Assembly (NCBI GenBank): GCA_048013815.1
Contig: CM106585.1
Span: 9,858,001 to 9,922,000, forward strand
Source: Setoptus koraiensis
Taxonomy: Eukaryota > Arthropoda
DNA: 64,000 nt
Direction: 5' to 3'
Shown here: positions 47,044 through 58,642 of the stretch, piece after piece
How the letters are laid out: each line of letters begins with the position of its first letter
How positions within the stretch are numbered: position 1 is the stretch's first letter
Notes under the pieces: model-generated
What the model was told of the DNA's origin: nothing
Database searches by the model: none
What the model saw: only the letters and a program-made list of their open reading frames with translations
Program-made: the position numbers and the translations under genes

Positions 47044-48965
47044 CTATCTGTAGATGCCCGGGTTGAAATAGAGATGCTTGCTCCAACCAAGGCAGGTTGT
47101 TTCGATAGCCTCAACGTGACCTTCGCTTGATATCCTCCCTTTAATGTCATCGCTCACCTGAAATGTAGCAAATTAGATGTTGTCAGATAGCAGCAACTTT
47201 GTGATGAACACTTGTTTTTTTAATTGCAGAGTATCTAGATTCTTACCATCGCCAATATCCTTAGGATGTCCTTGTCCCAAGATTCCGTCATTAGAAAGTA
47301 AGATAACGACACCCCTAACCATGATCCGGCGACCTCATTTCTAACAGAAACGTAACCTATTAAAAAAAATGCATAATGGACTTTTTTTCGTCAAAATACA
47401 TTTTCATTCGCGAGTAGTCGCACAATATGTCTTTGACATTAAAGTGGCACTCACCTGGAAGACATGAGAAGCAAAATAACATGTCTGTCCTAGTTGGTAG
47501 TCTGTCCTCTGAGAATTTATTTACCCTCTTGAAAGGTGGAGGACGTTCCCGATATAAACGATATCTACTTTTTCTTTCACTCAAAGCAGATTCATCGATA
47601 GAGGAATGTGATGGAGACGACTCTGAACTGTCGTTTCCTCCATAGTCCGCAAGTCCTAAATTGATGGAGCAATCATGTGTACTTAGGAATGTTAGTTTTG
47701 TAACTACTGGTGAGATTTCATTAATTTTAGTCGTGGACCCCTATCATACTCACTTCCTCGGCAAGCTTGAACAATGAAAATCTTCGGCTTGCTTATCATC
47801 GTTTTGCAATGTCTATTGTCAAACAGATCAATCATGTAATTGAAATCTAGTTCTATTCCATCCGTACCATAAATTCCACTTTCGCTTCCGTGCGACAGTA
47901 TTATTATGACTAATGCATCGTTATCAACTTTACATTTCGCTCGAACCCTCTTTAAAGACTTTTTCATGTTTTTTGCGGTAAGGTTACGTTCATGGCTTAT
48001 TTCAAAACCTAATTGTCCGAATACATCTCTCATCCGAGTGGCATCGTGCTCAGAACCATTACGCTGGGGAAACAAATCTGAGTCGAAGTCGATATTGTTT
48101 ATAATCAAACATGGTCCTCTAGGTTTTGCAGTCATTTTATAATCCTCTAATGGGTCGTCATGACATTCTATTGCTTGTTTGACAAGCATTATATTAGAGG
48201 CGCCACCAGAAAGAGTTGATCCATTAGGAGTTGCACACGTGCCGAATGAATCATGAGTGCTGGGTTGCAATTGTGCTGTGGGCTGGAGTGTGAGAAGTCT
48301 AATATTGTTCTCAATTGTTGATGAGTCGTTTGGTGATAATGAAGAAGACAATTGGGCATCACATTTGAAGGAAAATGGATGCCATTTGAGCGTTTGAGGC
48401 AGTTCTTCTTGGGGGTGCTTTAAAAACAAAGTGCCATTTTGAGTGGAGTTTTTGTCATCAGACGAAATTTTAGAATTTCCCTCTGATTCGTAACCATCGA
48501 TGGTCTTCGTCCCTGTAATTTGCTGGTTAACTTGACTACAGGCCGGTTGGTGGTGACTGTGATGCGGATGATGAGGTAAGTGATTGTTGCTCAAGCCTTT
48601 TGGTGATATAGTTTTTAGCGCCTCGATGGAGCCTGTGAATTCTAGAATATCAGTAAATTCCTTGTATGCTGTTGGACCCCTTGTTTGTAAATCTGACAAA
48701 ATCATTACATTGCGTATCGAATCGTCTGGATAACACTTCATGTCACAATTGTAAGGATAGAATAAATAAATCAGTTTGTTAATATTTCATTGTAAAGCTA
48801 TTAGTAGCTTCGGTCAACTTCAAATATACTTACTTCTAGATGATCTATCATTGGCTTAGTGAATACCTTTCTCATGAGCAACAATTGGGCTACCTGTTGG
48901 AAATCAATATTCTTGGCCAAGAATTGTATGTTTTCTCGGATCAGTTCTCTATCACGATTTTCCAT
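47044..48965 (-). CDS. CARD-containing initiator caspase (caspase-2/9/Dronc type)
   Basis: Five coding exons, in coding order 48965-48834, 48735-47754, 47655-47455, 47356-47247 and 47157-47044, give 512 aa with consistent phases. Residues 1-~95 form a CARD (MENRDRELIRENIQFL... CYPDDSIRNVMILSD), split by the first intron. A His/Ser-rich linker to about 215 follows. The large subunit has the catalytic His in IIILSHGSESG and the catalytic Cys in QACRG, completed across the exon 2/3 junction. The small subunit has LPTRTDMLF, LPGYVSVRN and GSW. The C-terminus has KHLYFNPG. Cytosolic Asp-specific protease activated on a CARD platform in cell death (family knowledge). The frame is open upstream to an ATG at 49124, but MENRD matches usual CARD starts. 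Asp-containing Ser-rich sequence between the subunits is the likely self-cleavage region. Confidence 0.9.
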
Positions 48966-49505
48966 ATTATTAGATATTATTTGAAAGTGTCTGAGTATAT
49001 CACAAAGATATTGAGTGCCTCTCGAAGTTCGACGAGATGTAAACAAGAGGAGTCCTAAATATTGATTACAGTCACATGTTATACTTGCCCATTCGATATA
49101 TTTTCTGCTAAGGATGGCTTTCATTTACACGAGATTTCAAGATAAATGCGTACATATTTACGATATAAACAAAAATGAATGAATCATAACTTATGATTCA
49201 TGAGCTATCCACAAGTCTCAACGTACAGGGTGTATCGTTGACTTTCTCTTAGAATGTTCATGCTGTCGATCTGTCTAACCAGTGGATCTCAGATGAGCAG
49301 GCTGTACTTTATTTGGCTCTATGTTGACTCTATGAATACTCGCCAGGTGGCTTTCACATGTTTTGCATTCAGGATTAACATGTATTGGATCCCATACAAC
49401 TCATGGAGATAGCAATATAGAGAGATCAGTTGACATAGAAAAATAAACTTTATTCTTTTTGGTAGCTAACATTTAAACTTTAATGCTACTCCTTGGACCG
49501 CAAAT
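48966..49505. other. Caspase upstream flank / SIRT6 downstream flank
   Basis: Short spacer between two minus-strand genes. An in-frame extension of the caspase first exon to an ATG at 49124 is possible. Nothing else was seen. Confidence 0.5.
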
Positions 49506-50697
49506 CTACTCGTTCTTTACAGTGGGACGTGTCGACAATTCTTCAGTATGAGCCAGTTTTTCAGCTCGAGATATTTGCCTGCTCCACATGCTACCAATCA
49601 TTGGTGGAATTTTCGTTGGATCTTGACACTCATTATATTCGGGAACATCCAGATGTAGTACCCTCATCAAAAGTTTCATGCATTCATCCAAGGGGGTGTG
49701 AATAACTAGATCCGCTTTGGCGTCCATAAGTGTCGGTTGCAGATTAATAATTACAAGTTTGCCGGTTTTCTTCTTATTTGCATGCAAGGGCAATTTGTTG
49801 GCTGGCATCAGTTGCATGCTAGAGCCCATACCTAAGTATAGATGAGAGTGATATTGGGTTACTGATCAATAAATTCCTTGAATATGGTAATAATTAGCAC
49901 TAGATAAGATTCTCAAATATACACTTACAGATATGTAGATCGCTGGCCTTTGCTTCACGAGTGGCGATTTTCAATTCGTTTGGGGGTATAGAATTTTCCC
50001 AATCTAGGATAGTGTCTCTAAGTTTTCCTCGACACTTTTCGCGCGGACACTTGACATGTGACTTTTTTAAGCCCATTGTCTGACTTGGCTTCGAACGAAT
50101 GAAGCGGTTCTTACATAATGTACATTCATCTAAATAGAAGTTCCCATGCAGTTCACTAATGTAGCGTCTAGCAATCCCACTTCTCAAAAACAATCCGTCC
50201 ACGTTCTGGCTGATTAAGAAGTCAACAAGATTCTCAGCGAGCAACACTTTTAGGGCACGATGAGCAAAGGTAGGCTTGGCATCATCGAAGGATATTGCTG
50301 GATTTTGTGACTCTGATCCCGATTTATTATTTTGTTGCAAAGTCCAAACGCCTTTTGGTCCACGAAAATCTGGTATACCGGCTGCAGTTGACAAGCCCGC
50401 TCCCACGTGCACAACACATTTTTTGCAGTTCTTCAACCATTCGGCCAATGTGTCTACTTTGCTAGAAACGAGTGCGGATTCTTCAAAGACCTGATACAAA
50501 ATTGTAACCAATATTGTTTATCAAGTTAAATGATTCGGGTAGTAAAATTGTGTTATGATTGAGAAAATTCAGAGACTCAGAGATGTAATGACCGATCGTT
50601 TCAACTACGATAGTCTCTTTAATCTACTTACTTCTTCGATCCCACATATCCCAAGATCATCGTAGTCAGACAGTCCGGCTGCATAATTAATTGACAT
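49506..50697 (-). CDS. SIRT6: SIRT6-type NAD-dependent protein deacylase
   Basis: Three coding exons, in coding order 50697-50632, 50490-49929 and 49831-49506, give 317 aa with matching phases. Exon 1 encodes MSINYAAGLSDY, almost the vertebrate SIRT6 start, which fixes the initiation codon. The NAD-binding signature is GAGLSTAAGIPDFRG, followed by SQNVDGL, the catalytic His in ELHGN, and a four-Cys zinc site (CTLC ... CPREKC). Then come DTILDWE, the DLHICMGSSM segment across the second junction, and VIINLQPT. Nuclear chromatin deacylase acting on H3 tails in genome stability and metabolism (family knowledge). It is shorter than human SIRT6 (355 aa), mainly at the C-terminus. MGSSM replaces the usual TLGTSL, a mild oddity. 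Confidence 0.93.
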
Positions 50698-51243
50698 CAC
50701 GTCGGCAACTATGTTAAGAAATTATTCAAGACCTGCGAGATATTTTCATGATCTACAACGGACACCGTAGAAATGTAAACAAGGATTTCAGGACATCGAG
50801 CGATAATATGCGACTTTTGCTCACCTGATCATGCGCAGAGGCTGACTTTTTGTTTCAGAGATCCTCTAGGCTACTAGTGTAGTTGTTGTTATCTCGTTTT
50901 TGGGATGTAGAGTTACAAATGGCGAAATCAGGAAATTCTTGGTAACTTTACAAAAGAACAGCAGTAGAAGAAGAAAGATAGAACGCCCAGAATAGGGCCC
51001 AACCTGAAAGATACCAACTGACAAGTGAGTGTTGTAAATTTATATAGCTGCATCAGCTGTGTTAGTATTGGTAAGAAAACTGATAATAAATTTTATTTGT
51101 CTTGAAAGTTGGGCAACTTTCAATGAGATCACCAATATTATGAATTTCCTCAATCAATTATTCAATGACAACGTCAAACGTTACTTTGGAGACTTCAAGT
51201 TGTGTGCAGTTTTGTTCTCTTGGCCAACAGACATTGACCCTAA
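50698..51243. other. Intergenic, SIRT6 promoter side and ABCA copy 2 3' flank
   Basis: No coding exon. Probably the SIRT6 5' region (left part) and the 3' untranslated region of the second ABCA gene (right part). Confidence 0.5.
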
Positions 51244-54200
51244 TCAAGTCGTCAAGTGTCCTCTATGTTTTTTGGGTTCTCTTTGCTCTCTCGCTAATGA
51301 CACAAAGATATCCTCCAATGTCGAATCTCCGACTAAATAGTTTATATTCGCATGAATGGATTTTAGGTCCTTCAAAGACTTGAATATCAACGATCTTGGA
51401 ATTGAACCATCCGTCACTTTAAATACGACCGAATTTATGCTGACATCGTCTGTTATCAGAGAGTTTCTTAAGCTTCTAGATAGATGATCACTAACGGTAG
51501 CAATTTGTTCCTGGTTGTTGATATTATCTCTTCCAACACGATTTTCGTTAACATCAAACTGAACTCTTATAATATAGCCCTGTCCGAATTTTGATCGCAA
51601 GTGCTGAAATGATCCTAAACATCGCATTCGCCCTCGAATCATGATTGTCAATCTATCACAAATAGCCTCACATTCTTCCATTGCGTGTGATGATATAATA
51701 ACAGAGGAACCATGTTTACACTTAAGAGTATTTAGCAATAGCCATATGTCACGCCTCGACATTGGATCGATTCCGGCAGTTGGTTCGTCTAACATCAAAA
51801 CAGGAGGACTGCCTATTAATGCCATGGCAAGGGAAAGCTTTCGCTTAGTTCCACCTGATAAACTAACCACTGACTTGTGGCGATGTTCTTGCATACTCAA
51901 CAAGTCTAAGAGCGCATCCACAATAGATTTGATGCGGCTTTCCTCCACACCGCGCAGTCGTGCCATAAAATAAAGCGCCTCAAATGGTGATAGTCTCAAT
52001 TGAGGATTTGATTGGGGATCGTAGCCTATACCCTCACAATAAGCTTCCATGTCAGTTTCGGGACATAACATATTGCATACAACACGACCGTGGTCCGCGA
52101 AGATATCCCCAGTGAGCATAGAAAATGTTGTTGATTTACCGGCGCCATTTGGTCCTAGTAAACCGAAACATTCTGGCTTGCCAACAGCGAAGGTTAGCCC
52201 GTCGACTGCTCTATTTTTTCTTGTGTAGGATTTAGTTAGTTCTTTTGTTACTAATGCATTGTTGGCTATTCCTGAATAATTTTCCATGATACCTCTTGCT
52301 CGTATTTCCTCATTTACTACATCGTCGTCCAGAAGATCCATACCACTAGGCCTCTTGTCGATAAAATAAGACCTTGGGTCGAACAGATTTATAATATTCA
52401 TACGCTTTGTCTCTACTAGGCCCAAGATAATTGCGAAAAATATTGATTGTAGCAGAAGAACGATAATTCCGAGCCAGACCGATGAAGACCAGGAATATAA
52501 ATGATTAGGCGCCACTTTTTGGTTACAGTTTGGTAGGAAGGTATTTTTTATGAAGCCGTCCATCACTGCCATCTCCGCTGTCACAGTTGGAATTATATAG
52601 TAAAAGTAGTTGGAAATATTGTCTTCTTTTATAGGTCCTAAAATCTGAGTCATACTCAAAATAGTTACTAAAACCCATATCACTCTATGTATATTTAACA
52701 AGGTTACTAATATGGCTACTCCATTTGATAATTCGGTGACACAAGTTGATAATATATATGCCATTAACAGTAGAGCCAGACCTAATGCTAGCATCAATAT
52801 GAAAATGAAGCTATATAGCTCGAACCGCCCTCCAAATTGGTTTGCTTCATCACTTGTGAATGTATATTGGCAAAAAGCTATCAAGATCAATGAGTATAAT
52901 ATAATATATGCAAAGTCTACGACTAATCTAGAGATCCAAAACTGGAGCTGAGTTGCTTTCGAACATAATTGCATGAGTTTGAATTTACTCTCTCGTTCGG
53001 TCAGGGGATTTTTGATGAAACTTGTCATCACTGTCGTCAGTAAGAAAAAATTAAAGTTCCTAGGTAGACTAAAACAATTTGCTAAACGGGATAAACTCAT
53101 GGACATTGAGCATAAGACAATCGTGGCTAAGATAAAACGCCACCACAGAGTTGACCACATATCCCTGTAAGCTTCCAAGCAATGTTTCACGATGAATGCT
53201 ACCAATATCCTAGAATAAGAAGGGGTGGAATTTATCCGATGACCGACCAATGCAACTTTGTTGGATAGCGTTTCTAACTCCAATGCGACATTTTCGCTAG
53301 ATTGCACTGAATTTCCACTGAAAGCTTCCGCTGAATTCAATAGAACATCTTCTATAGTTGAGCACTTGAGACCAAACGATTTAATACCCAAACTTGTGTA
53401 ATTTTGCTCCAAATCCTCAAACAAATGTATCAGTTGATCGTCGGCATTATCACCGTCAGGTATAAGTTCAATAGTTGTGTCGACAAATTGATGATTTTGA
53501 TTTGTGTGACTCTGATCATTCGAGTCCAGTTTAGCTTTCGAGAAATGTTGTCCAACTCTTGAAACGACAGTACCGAGACTCACTTTCTTACATTCAAGTC
53601 GGAGCCTGTAAGCTGATCCAAATGCCCTCTTCAGAAACACAGACGAGCCACAACACACTATCTTTCCGGCACTCATAATAGCTATTCTGTCACCGAGATA
53701 GTCCGCTTCTTCCATGTGCTGGGTGGACAGTAAGACGGTTCGAGTTGATCGATACTTTCTTATGCTATCCCATATAAATTTTCTAGATTCTGGGTCTACG
53801 CCAGAGCTTGGTTCGTCCAAAATAAGAACGTTACTATCTCCTACAAAGGCCAATGCTAGACTGAGCTTGCGTTTCATACCGCCTGAGAGTTCACTGTATA
53901 ATTTATATCGATGCTGCAACAATCCGACACTCTCAAGAACTGTGTCAATATGTTGATGCTTTATATTGCCTGAATAGTTGCATTTAATACTGGCAAATAA
54001 ATATAGATGTTCATCTACTGTTAAGTCGTCCATAGCAATACTTTGTTGGGGACACAAACCGACACCAATTCTGGCATCCTCTGAACAAGTGTCGGCATCA
54101 TAGCCATTGATGTATAGTTTGCCTTGGCTGGGCGCTAGATTACCTAGTATCATGTTCATTAGGGTTGTTTTTCCAGCGCCATTGTGTCCAAGTAGCAATG

Positions 54201-55308
54201 TTGTCTGTCCTTTGTATACACTAAATGATAATGAGTTGACGACAATCCCTGAACTTGGGAATTTCTTTGTTACTTCATCCACATAAATACCCAATGGTTT
54301 GTTATGTGGTGCTGGTTCGAAATAATTTTTATCATAGTTAACGAAGGGGTCCGTCACTTTAGAATTTTGTTCTTCATGGGGTAGCCACAAACGTTGAACC
54401 TTTTGCTTGAGGCAGTATAGTAGAGGCTCTGGTGATTTGAGTGTTTGCCACGGACATATGGAGTCGAAGTACCAGGCATAAGAGAACATGATTAGAGACC
54501 AAAAGGTCATCAAGAGTAAAGTGATCTCTAAGGGTGGATAGTAGTAATTTTTACATGGTAGTTCATCCGGAGGGTCCGTAAATAGTCTGGCTTTTTGAAT
54601 CATCTGGACCATGGCTGTTTGGGGTGATATATGTGCCATAATGATTGATATAAAAATGAGATTCTCATTGACATGATCACAAATGGACTGATATACGTAG
54701 TTGTTTGCATAGTCAAGGAATGGGGCCAATATTGCCAAGGAAACTAGATTAGGTGAATTGATCAAGCTGCCCATAGCCAATATAACGCTAGTAACTTGTA
54801 ATGGGTATAAGATGAAAAACAGTGGGTAAATTCCGAACGGTACTGCTCCGTCTGGAGAAATTAAAGCTCTCAATATATAGCCAACGATGAGACTGATTGG
54901 CAACGATATTGTAAGTATGGAACATGACACACCCAGGTAGTATGACACCTTCTTGAGTCCCATTGTGTGCATTAATAAACGGAATCCGTCATGTTTTTCC
55001 GTAACGAGCCAAGCTATGGAAAAGAAGAAATGCGTCCAAAATATAGACAACATAACTTTGGGCGATATTTTCCATCCCATTTGTTTCAATATATCTGGCA
55101 TATTTTTATTTGACTTTGATTGTTCTATGAGGATGTAAACGCCTAGTACGATGACGAAAAGTGGACAGACTAATTCTATGAACGATCTTACATAGTGTCT
55201 CCTTTTCATCGAGAAGAAATGTTTCGCTATGGCCCAAGCTTGTCCAATTATCGACGGCTTGATGGCCTCGAGAGATGGCTCTTTTTGCGCAGCATTACGG
55301 GCCTCCAT
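51244..55308 (-). CDS. ABCA-family full transporter, copy 2
   Basis: Single-exon gene of 1,354 aa from ATG 55308. It has the same architecture as copy 1: N-terminal helix, membrane domain 1, ATP-binding domain 1 (Walker A GHNGAGKTT near 372, LSGGM, LILDEPSSGVDP), membrane domain 2 with the family's long span cluster, and ATP-binding domain 2 (GPNGAGKST near 1048, LSGGT, LMLDEPTAGIDP). All motifs are intact. Outside the shared 0.93 kb tract the two proteins are moderately similar (for example RRHYVRSFIEL against RRHYYRTFMEL), so the duplication is old and the tract was homogenised later. By family it exports or flips lipids. The absence of introns in both copies dates from the ancestor or an ancient retrocopy. 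Confidence 0.92.
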   Translation of the reverse strand: MEARNAAQKEPSLEAIKPSIIGQAWAIAKHFFSMKRRHYVRSFIELVCPLFVIVLGVYILIEQSKSNKNMPDILKQMGWKISPKVMLSIFWTHFFFSIAWLVTEKHDGFRLLMHTMGLKKVSYYLGVSCSILTISLPISLIVGYILRALISPDGAVPFGIYPLFFILYPLQVTSVILAMGSLINSPNLVSLAILAPFLDYANNYVYQSICDHVNENLIFISIIMAHISPQTAMVQMIQKARLFTDPPDELPCKNYYYPPLEITLLLMTFWSLIMFSYAWYFDSICPWQTLKSPEPLLYCLKQKVQRLWLPHEEQNSKVTDPFVNYDKNYFEPAPHNKPLGIYVDEVTKKFPSSGIVVNSLSFSVYKGQTTLLLGHNGAGKTTLMNMILGNLAPSQGKLYINGYDADTCSEDARIGVGLCPQQSIAMDDLTVDEHLYLFASIKCNYSGNIKHQHIDTVLESVGLLQHRYKLYSELSGGMKRKLSLALAFVGDSNVLILDEPSSGVDPESRKFIWDSIRKYRSTRTVLLSTQHMEEADYLGDRIAIMSAGKIVCCGSSVFLKRAFGSAYRLRLECKKVSLGTVVSRVGQHFSKAKLDSNDQSHTNQNHQFVDTTIELIPDGDNADDQLIHLFEDLEQNYTSLGIKSFGLKCSTIEDVLLNSAEAFSGNSVQSSENVALELETLSNKVALVGHRINSTPSYSRILVAFIVKHCLEAYRDMWSTLWWRFILATIVLCSMSMSLSRLANCFSLPRNFNFFLLTTVMTSFIKNPLTERESKFKLMQLCSKATQLQFWISRLVVDFAYIILYSLILIAFCQYTFTSDEANQFGGRFELYSFIFILMLALGLALLLMAYILSTCVTELSNGVAILVTLLNIHRVIWVLVTILSMTQILGPIKEDNISNYFYYIIPTVTAEMAVMDGFIKNTFLPNCNQKVAPNHLYSWSSSVWLGIIVLLLQSIFFAIILGLVETKRMNIINLFDPRSYFIDKRPSGMDLLDDDVVNEEIRARGIMENYSGIANNALVTKELTKSYTRKNRAVDGLTFAVGKPECFGLLGPNGAGKSTTFSMLTGDIFADHGRVVCNMLCPETDMEAYCEGIGYDPQSNPQLRLSPFEALYFMARLRGVEESRIKSIVDALLDLLSMQEHRHKSVVSLSGGTKRKLSLAMALIGSPPVLMLDEPTAGIDPMSRRDIWLLLNTLKCKHGSSVIISSHAMEECEAICDRLTIMIRGRMRCLGSFQHLRSKFGQGYIIRVQFDVNENRVGRDNINNQEQIATVSDHLSRSLRNSLITDDVSINSVVFKVTDGSIPRSLIFKSLKDLKSIHANINYLVGDSTLEDIFVSLAREQREPKKHRGHLTT
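53357..54287 (-). repeat. Near-identical tract shared with the first ABCA gene (right copy)
   Basis: Gap-free partner of 34461-35391. The differences are mostly scattered single substitutions. A small cluster near 54020-54050 changes ALDELT to AMDDLT. Confidence 0.85.
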
Positions 55309-56537
55309 GGTATGTGACAGATCGAATGTGATGTGATGGTCGATGATAGTGGTAATAGATAAAATGATGGTACATGTATTATGCTGAAACTAAAATAAAA
55401 TTCGGCCTTGTTGGGCCGCTAAATTTTCCACAATCCATTGAAATAGCGATCAGCTGTTGCGTTCCGTGTCCGGCTAGAATGGTGCAGCGCACCACAACAC
55501 ACTGCACCACACATTCCAACGATCGTGCGCTATGTTGTGCGCGGGACGAAAAGATCTATCCAGACCGCCGCCCTCTGCATCCGAGTGCATGAGGTCACAT
55601 CGACTGGTTACGCCGGATCTGACCAAACCCAGAAGCCCCTCATGATTGGTAGACCAGGTGAGATCGCCCCTGCATCTAGTTATCTAACTATGCCGAGACC
55701 ATTTCTGCGGGTGCAACGGGCAACAAACTCGCAGCGTAATAACGTAAGCAACCTAATACTGGTATGAGATTGATGACCAGGACAAATCGGCATAGACGCC
55801 GGAAAGTCCGCAGCATGTCTCCCCTGTAGTCGGTTGTTGTCGTTTGTGCAAAACTATTGTCGCTAGCTTGCAACAAGCACCATGCTCCCTATGCTCATAA
55901 TGCCGAATGGCCAAATGAATATGATACATACTTTACTTTATGTAAACAAGTATGGCGAGGAAGCAAGCGATAGATGCGGCAAAGTGAATGTGGTGCGACA
56001 AAGCAACAAACAAAAACAACTCATCCAACATTGTACATGATGAACTTAAAAACAAGGGTATATAGGGGGTATATCATAAGGTATGAGAAGGGCACGACAA
56101 GCCGAAGAAAATAAATGACTGTGGGAGTGTTTGTCGTCTCTTACATGAACTCCATAAATACCCGGGCAAGCTCCTTTTTGAACCCTTTGTACAGGTTCTT
56201 GTGCTTGCTTCCAAAAATGATCAAATGAATAGCTAATGTTACATCGAAACAACTAACGTTACGCAACCAACAAACGAGATTTTAATAATATTAATATCAA
56301 CAATAACATCACAGATTGTACTTGATTCTCTGCCACTAGTATACCATAACAGGTGAGCCACACTATTGAGTATGTTGTCATTAGCATAGCGATCAGGTGA
56401 ACAACACTCATTGTTTCATTACGAAACCATAGTTGTTATAAATCACTCACACTCCGCACATCAAACGAACAGTCAATAAACTCATCTTTTTCACCACACT
56501 AATTGTTGAATCTAGATAATTTCAACCAGATATTACA
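55309..56537. other. Intergenic between ABCA copy 2 and NIPSNAP
   Basis: Divergent promoter region for the two genes. GC content is locally higher at 55430-55680. No exon or RNA gene recognised. Confidence 0.5.
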
Positions 56538-57822
56538 ATGGCTGCCTTTCGAAAACCCACTGTCATGTACATGAGACGGCTGAATTTAGTGAAAGACTCG
56601 ATGAAATTGGCCGGAATTCAGCTCAACAACACTCTGTAAGTCACTATTTGATTAATTGAACTCGCTCATAACACTATTCAGGCTTTCAACTTCTTCTCTC
56701 TTTCTTCTCATTAACTCGCCTTCAGATTCACTTCGGCATCCTCGATGTCACCCAACACTGGCAAGGACAATCCCGGCTCACACGACAATGGGGAACACAA
56801 GCCATCTGGCTGGTTCGACAGGATGTTTGTACGCCGTATGAATCCAGGAAACGAGCCTCACTCTAGACTTTTGTAAGCATCCAGAACATTTCACCCAATC
56901 ATTTGAAATACTAGACACCTGATCATATTGATCTAATATAATCACCGTCTAACTGTCGTCGCCTTTGTTGAATATCAGATCAGCTAGTGAATATATCTAC
57001 GATATGCATGTCCACGATGCCAAACCAGATGCGTCTGAATCTTACATTGGAAAGTATGAAAAGTTCACCACTGAATTGACAACAAAGACACGAAACAAGG
57101 CAGAACTTGTGGGTAGCTGGAGAGTAGAAATAGGTGACCAAGACCAATTTATTCATCTCTGGAAGTATCATGATGGTTACAAGCAAGCATCGGATATTTT
57201 CAACACCATCAGGACTGATCAGACTCTGGTGAAGCTCATTAATGACCATAAGAAGGATCTGAGAAAGAGACAAAATCAGTTCATGATGTCATTCAGTTTC
57301 TGGAATCACCCCATGCCTCAAGATAACAATTCCTTCTATGAGATGAGATCATACATCCTCAAGGTACGTTAGTGATTTCATCCATACTCGACATTCGTAC
57401 AACTTGCACGGTATAAATTGAATTTTTGCTGACATTTTCCATTTTGAATTATTAGCCAGGTACTATGATTGATTGGGCCAATGGATGGTCTAAAGGAATA
57501 AAACATAGGGATCATGCCGTTGCCGGATTCTTTTCTCAAATAGGACAACTCTACAATGTTCATCACTTGTGGCGTAAGTTGTGTTTCTCACAGACCAATA
57601 TAATAGTATAATTTTTGGACAAATCTCATTAAGTTCGAACTTATTCGCATCCTATCCATGTTTCTAATAAAAGGTTATGAGGACCTTCAAGTGAGAAAAG
57701 ACATCAGGGAGAACGCCTGGAGAAGGCCAGGATGGGACGAAGTTGTGTCAATTACTGTACCAAACATAGTTTCATTGCACTCTAGATGGATGTCACCGAA
57801 TAACTTTTCGCCAATACGTTGA
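56538..57822 (+). CDS. NIPSNAP: NIPSNAP family mitochondrial protein
   Basis: Five coding exons, 56538-56635, 56726-56872, 56979-57363, 57456-57573 and 57674-57822, give 298 aa with consistent phases 2, 2, 0 and 1. The N-terminus ([15 protein letters not shown]) is basic and amphipathic, like a mitochondrial presequence. [12 protein letters not shown] is followed by two dimeric alpha/beta-barrel (NIPSNAP) repeats, including [19 protein letters not shown] and then [30 protein letters not shown] and NAWRRPGWD. The family is associated with the mitochondrial matrix and surface, with a role in mitophagy signalling. AATAAA occurs at about 57935. It converges with POLR3H, the 3' ends being about 185 bases apart. 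Confidence 0.94.
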
Positions 57823-58006
57823 GTGGAATACATCAGTTTTTATTCTAAGTGAAGCCAAACCTATTGTGCAATTGCTTTCATGCGCCGCCTATCAATTCAT
57901 ACACATGCAGACATGAATTGATATTATGAAACTAAATAAATAAGTGAAAACATATTGTCTATCACAGTTCTTCTATTATGTATTTTATGTGTAATTATTA
58001 CTAATG

Positions 58007-58642
58007 TCACTTCCACCATGAGACCATGCCCAATCCTGACTCTGAAATGGATCCAATGATTGTGTAAGGAACTTCTGTTTTGTCTGAGTGATCATTGATT
58101 AAAGCTGAGCCAGGCACTGGGCCAGATTGGTTTGTTTGAGACGAGGGGCCCTGAGGTGAGACGTCGACAAAGTTCTCTTTGAGAACACGAAATCTAATTT
58201 GGTCGCCTACCTCTAACAGTAGTTTGTGCTCTTTGTCTTCTTCGTCGGTATAGTGCCAGGTCCAGGTTTGATCGGTCTCATTGAAATTGGCCGGCTCACA
58301 CAGTTGCTGTGGTGGAATGGTGATAGAGTCAAAGAAGCCAAGCGATACGCTTAGTCCTTCTTTTGAGCTACTCTTGAGTGTGCCACAAATAATTTCCCCA
58401 ATTGCGGGCCTAAAAACAATCATCCTACAAGTGCATTGGGTATGTATGGCTGCGTCTCCACAATAAATAGATGATTCGCCTATTTCTACTATGTCGTATA
58501 AACATATTACTAGACCAATGCCAAGCATGACCTTGTTGGCAAATCGTTTGTTTAATTCATCGCTTAATACAATCTCTATGGGTTCGTTCAGTTGATTTGC
58601 GGGTACTCCGATTGTATCTTTGAGTTTAACTAGGACAAACAT
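58007..58642 (-). CDS. POLR3H: RNA polymerase III subunit RPC8
   Basis: Single-exon ORF of 211 aa from ATG 58642; human RPC8 is 204 aa. The N-terminal Rpb7-like domain begins MFVLVKLKDTIGVP and includes ELNKRFANKV. The C-terminal OB-fold has VFRPAIGEIICGTLK, VSLGFFDSITIPP and the RFRVLKENFVDVSPQGPSS stretch. The end (GSISESGLGMVSWW) is the family's characteristic terminus. It forms the Pol III stalk with RPC9 and takes part in initiation in the nucleus (family knowledge). The length and both ends match the family, so the gene appears complete. Confidence 0.95.
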   Translation of the reverse strand: MFVLVKLKDTIGVPANQLNEPIEIVLSDELNKRFANKVMLGIGLVICLYDIVEIGESSIYCGDAAIHTQCTCRMIVFRPAIGEIICGTLKSSSKEGLSVSLGFFDSITIPPQQLCEPANFNETDQTWTWHYTDEEDKEHKLLLEVGDQIRFRVLKENFVDVSPQGPSSQTNQSGPVPGSALINDHSDKTEVPYTIIGSISESGLGMVSWWK

